From: Homalodisca vitripennis
Taxonomy: Eukaryota; Arthropoda; Insecta; Hemiptera; Cicadellidae
Reading direction: 5' to 3'
DNA length: 64,000 nucleotides
Assembly (NCBI RefSeq): GCF_021130785.1
Contig: NC_060213.1
Span: 66,693,001 to 66,757,000 of the forward strand
Each line of letters opens with the position of its first letter. The first letter of the stretch is position 1. Position numbers and translations under genes: made by a program. Shown here one piece after another: positions 62,609-64,000 of the stretch. The notes below the pieces were generated by a model. That model did no database searches. It was given only the letters and a program-made list of their open reading frames with translations, and had not been told where the DNA came from.

Positions 62609-64000
62609 TTACATATCAAAGTTTCCAAGTTTATTTAATTCGTCTAATATATCAGATTTTGCTTCATTTTTATAGCCATACGGTACTGTATCGATCTTAT
62701 TTTCTAGGACAATTCTCTTATCATCTTTAGCGTTCAGTGCCAGCTTGTTTATGGTAACAGTGTACAACTCATGTTTATAACTTTTGATGACTGTCATCTC
62801 CCTAAATTCTTCTTTATCTTCGAACAAACATCTCTTCAAGTTTTCGATATTTATTGTTTTATTTACAACGCTTCTCTTAATTCCTTTACACCTAACTGGG
62901 TTTTTATCTAGATATTTGTACGAGTACATCTTAGACCTTAAACCACAAAATCCTTCTAAAACTTCGCTATTTAACTCATCTTTGAATTTCCCTATTACCT
63001 TCTTATTTTTAGTAGTGAAACATTCATGATCTTTTGGATAATCACTTGTATCAAAGTCATCTATATTTTCTTTAATAATTTTAAAAGGATCTCGTTTCAA
63101 TTCTAGAAAATAACTGTCTGTATCCATGTAACACAGATTCAAATCTGGATCAAACTTCTTTAATTTGTTGTAATAAAACTCGTACATTAGCAATTTTGAG
63201 AGGTCGAGAACTGAAAATCCTATGTAAATCGGTTTGTTAAATTTAACCTTTTGTTTGTACATGTGACTCGCTATACAGTTGTCGTCAAAGATGTTAAAGC
63301 ATTTGAAATTTGTTTTCTTAGCTTGTTTCATTGAAAATTCTTCATTTCCAAGCTTAATATCACATCTGTTTCTCACATTTTCCATAGATTTTCCAAAAAC
63401 TGAGTTGTTCATCAGCTTATAAAAGTCCTTTTCAAAGTCGCTTGTAGCTTTGGTTCTCATGTTTGTGTTAAAATCAATGTATTCTTTCATAAAAGGCTTC
63501 TGATCGAATGCAATAACTCTATTCACATGTTTCAAAATCATACCTTGTTCCAAATAGAACTTCAAATTTCTCGAATGAACAACGTATTCAGTTTTATCCA
63601 GTAGAGTTGTGCAAAGTTTGTTTTTAAAATGTTCTGGAGCAAGAGGTAAATCCTTGTGATGTTCGTGTAAATTTGTTGGATATCCAAGATCGACTTCGAG
63701 AATATAGCCATAATCTTCGTCGCCAGTGAGTTCTAAAATTGTTTCTTGCCACTCTTCTTTTGTATATGTTTTAGGATCCATCCACTTGATATCGCCGTAT
63801 GGTAAACTTTGCATGAGGCCATACCCATAAAGGTTATTAGCATCGAGATAGAGTAAATAGTTTTCGGGCTTTGTCTTATCAAAATCTTTTAAATATTTGT
63901 TATTTGCTTTCACATATCGTTTAATACATTGAGAAATGCCTCCGCGAATACCTTTTTCGATCATTAAATATATATCGTAATCGTGTATCAGTTGAAGCTC
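62609..64000 (-). CDS. polB: protein-primed family B DNA polymerase, C-terminal part (copy C)
   Basis: Open across the whole visible 463 codons and still open at the window edge, so the usual internal Met (63964) is not the start. Palm motif A YLDANNLYGYGLMQSLPYG, then a protein-primed-specific insertion region, motif B FYKLMNNSVFGKSMENVRNR, motif C CYMDTDSYFLEL, and a thumb with GLRSKMYSYKYL. No lesion is visible. The stop codon TAA is directly followed by the integrase ATG. Confidence 0.92.
   Translation of the reverse strand, partial: ELQLIHDYDIYLMIEKGIRGGISQCIKRYVKANNKYLKDFDKTKPENYLLYLDANNLYGYGLMQSLPYGDIKWMDPKTYTKEEWQETILELTGDEDYGYILEVDLGYPTNLHEHHKDLPLAPEHFKNKLCTTLLDKTEYVVHSRNLKFYLEQGMILKHVNRVIAFDQKPFMKEYIDFNTNMRTKATSDFEKDFYKLMNNSVFGKSMENVRNRCDIKLGNEEFSMKQAKKTNFKCFNIFDDNCIASHMYKQKVKFNKPIYIGFSVLDLSKLLMYEFYYNKLKKFDPDLNLCYMDTDSYFLELKRDPFKIIKENIDDFDTSDYPKDHECFTTKNKKVIGKFKDELNSEVLEGFCGLRSKMYSYKYLDKNPVRCKGIKRSVVNKTINIENLKRCLFEDKEEFREMTVIKSYKHELYTVTINKLALNAKDDKRIVLENKIDTVPYGYKNEAKSDILDELNKLGNFDM

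Larger units (their letters stand above)
46786..64000 (-). mobile_element. Maverick/Polinton-like element, copy C (right end beyond window)
   Basis: Left terminal repeat, accessory block, then capsid, 132-residue protein, zinc ribbon (split by a LINE), coiled-coil protein, protease, PLA2-domain protein, ATPase, jelly-roll-like protein (+), Bro-N (+), two zinc-finger genes, integrase and polymerase, which runs off the window. It is inverted relative to copies A and B and the best preserved of the three. Excluding the LINE, the visible part is about 12.8 kb. Confidence 0.92.

Noticed and set aside
1..64000. CRISPR arrays, rRNA and tRNA genes
   Set aside because: None seen. The tandem repeats are minisatellites or microsatellites without spacers, and the DNA is eukaryotic in character.

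Overview
The window looks like arthropod (most likely insect) nuclear DNA: it is AT-rich, crowded with transposons, and holds exons of a CYP4-like cytochrome P450. About half of it is three copies of one Maverick/Polinton-type (adintovirus-like) element: double-stranded DNA virus-like elements with a protein-primed family B DNA polymerase, a retrovirus-like integrase, a packaging ATPase, an adenovirus-type protease and capsid proteins. All identifications come from reading motifs and comparing the copies by eye; no database search was run.

Layout. Copy A (1-14706, + strand, its polymerase end cut off by the window edge) runs polymerase, integrase, zinc-finger protein, Bro-N remnants (-), jelly-roll-like protein (-), ATPase, PLA2-domain protein, protease, coiled-coil protein, 47-residue zinc ribbon, 132-residue protein, major capsid protein, terminal repeat. 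It is decayed and carries two DNA-transposon insertions, but its capsid ORF and zinc ribbon are open. 14.7-29.1 kb is host DNA with P450 exons on the minus strand, a LINE relic and microsatellites. Copy B (29112-37820, +) starts with a terminal repeat about 185 bp upstream of the P450 start codon and breaks off inside the PLA2-domain gene. 38-46.7 kb is a graveyard: two decayed LINE relics, a Penelope-like element with an inverted partial copy and a candidate hammerhead ribozyme motif, and an internally deleted mariner-type element. Copy C (46786 to beyond 64000, - strand) is the best preserved. It has a four-gene accessory block next to its terminal repeat, and a full-length CR1/Jockey-type LINE (50629-55034) sits inside its zinc-ribbon gene.

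How the parts fit. Polymerase and integrase would replicate and insert the element. ATPase, protease, capsid protein, jelly-roll-like protein and PLA2-domain protein form a virion module, so the family was probably a virus able to form particles. Most genes on both strands, in all three copies, begin directly at the end of a T-run + CTATATAA block that runs into the start codon (TTTTTTCTATATAAATGG type). This resembles the TAAATG late promoters of poxviruses and the TCTA late motif of Mavirus/CroV. Copy C also has a zinc-ribbon protein that may be related to the VLTF3 late transcription factor. Together these suggest an element-encoded late transcription programme, the most interesting hypothesis here. 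Three of the frameshifts in copy C are single-base gains in homopolymers, so it may be less damaged than it looks.
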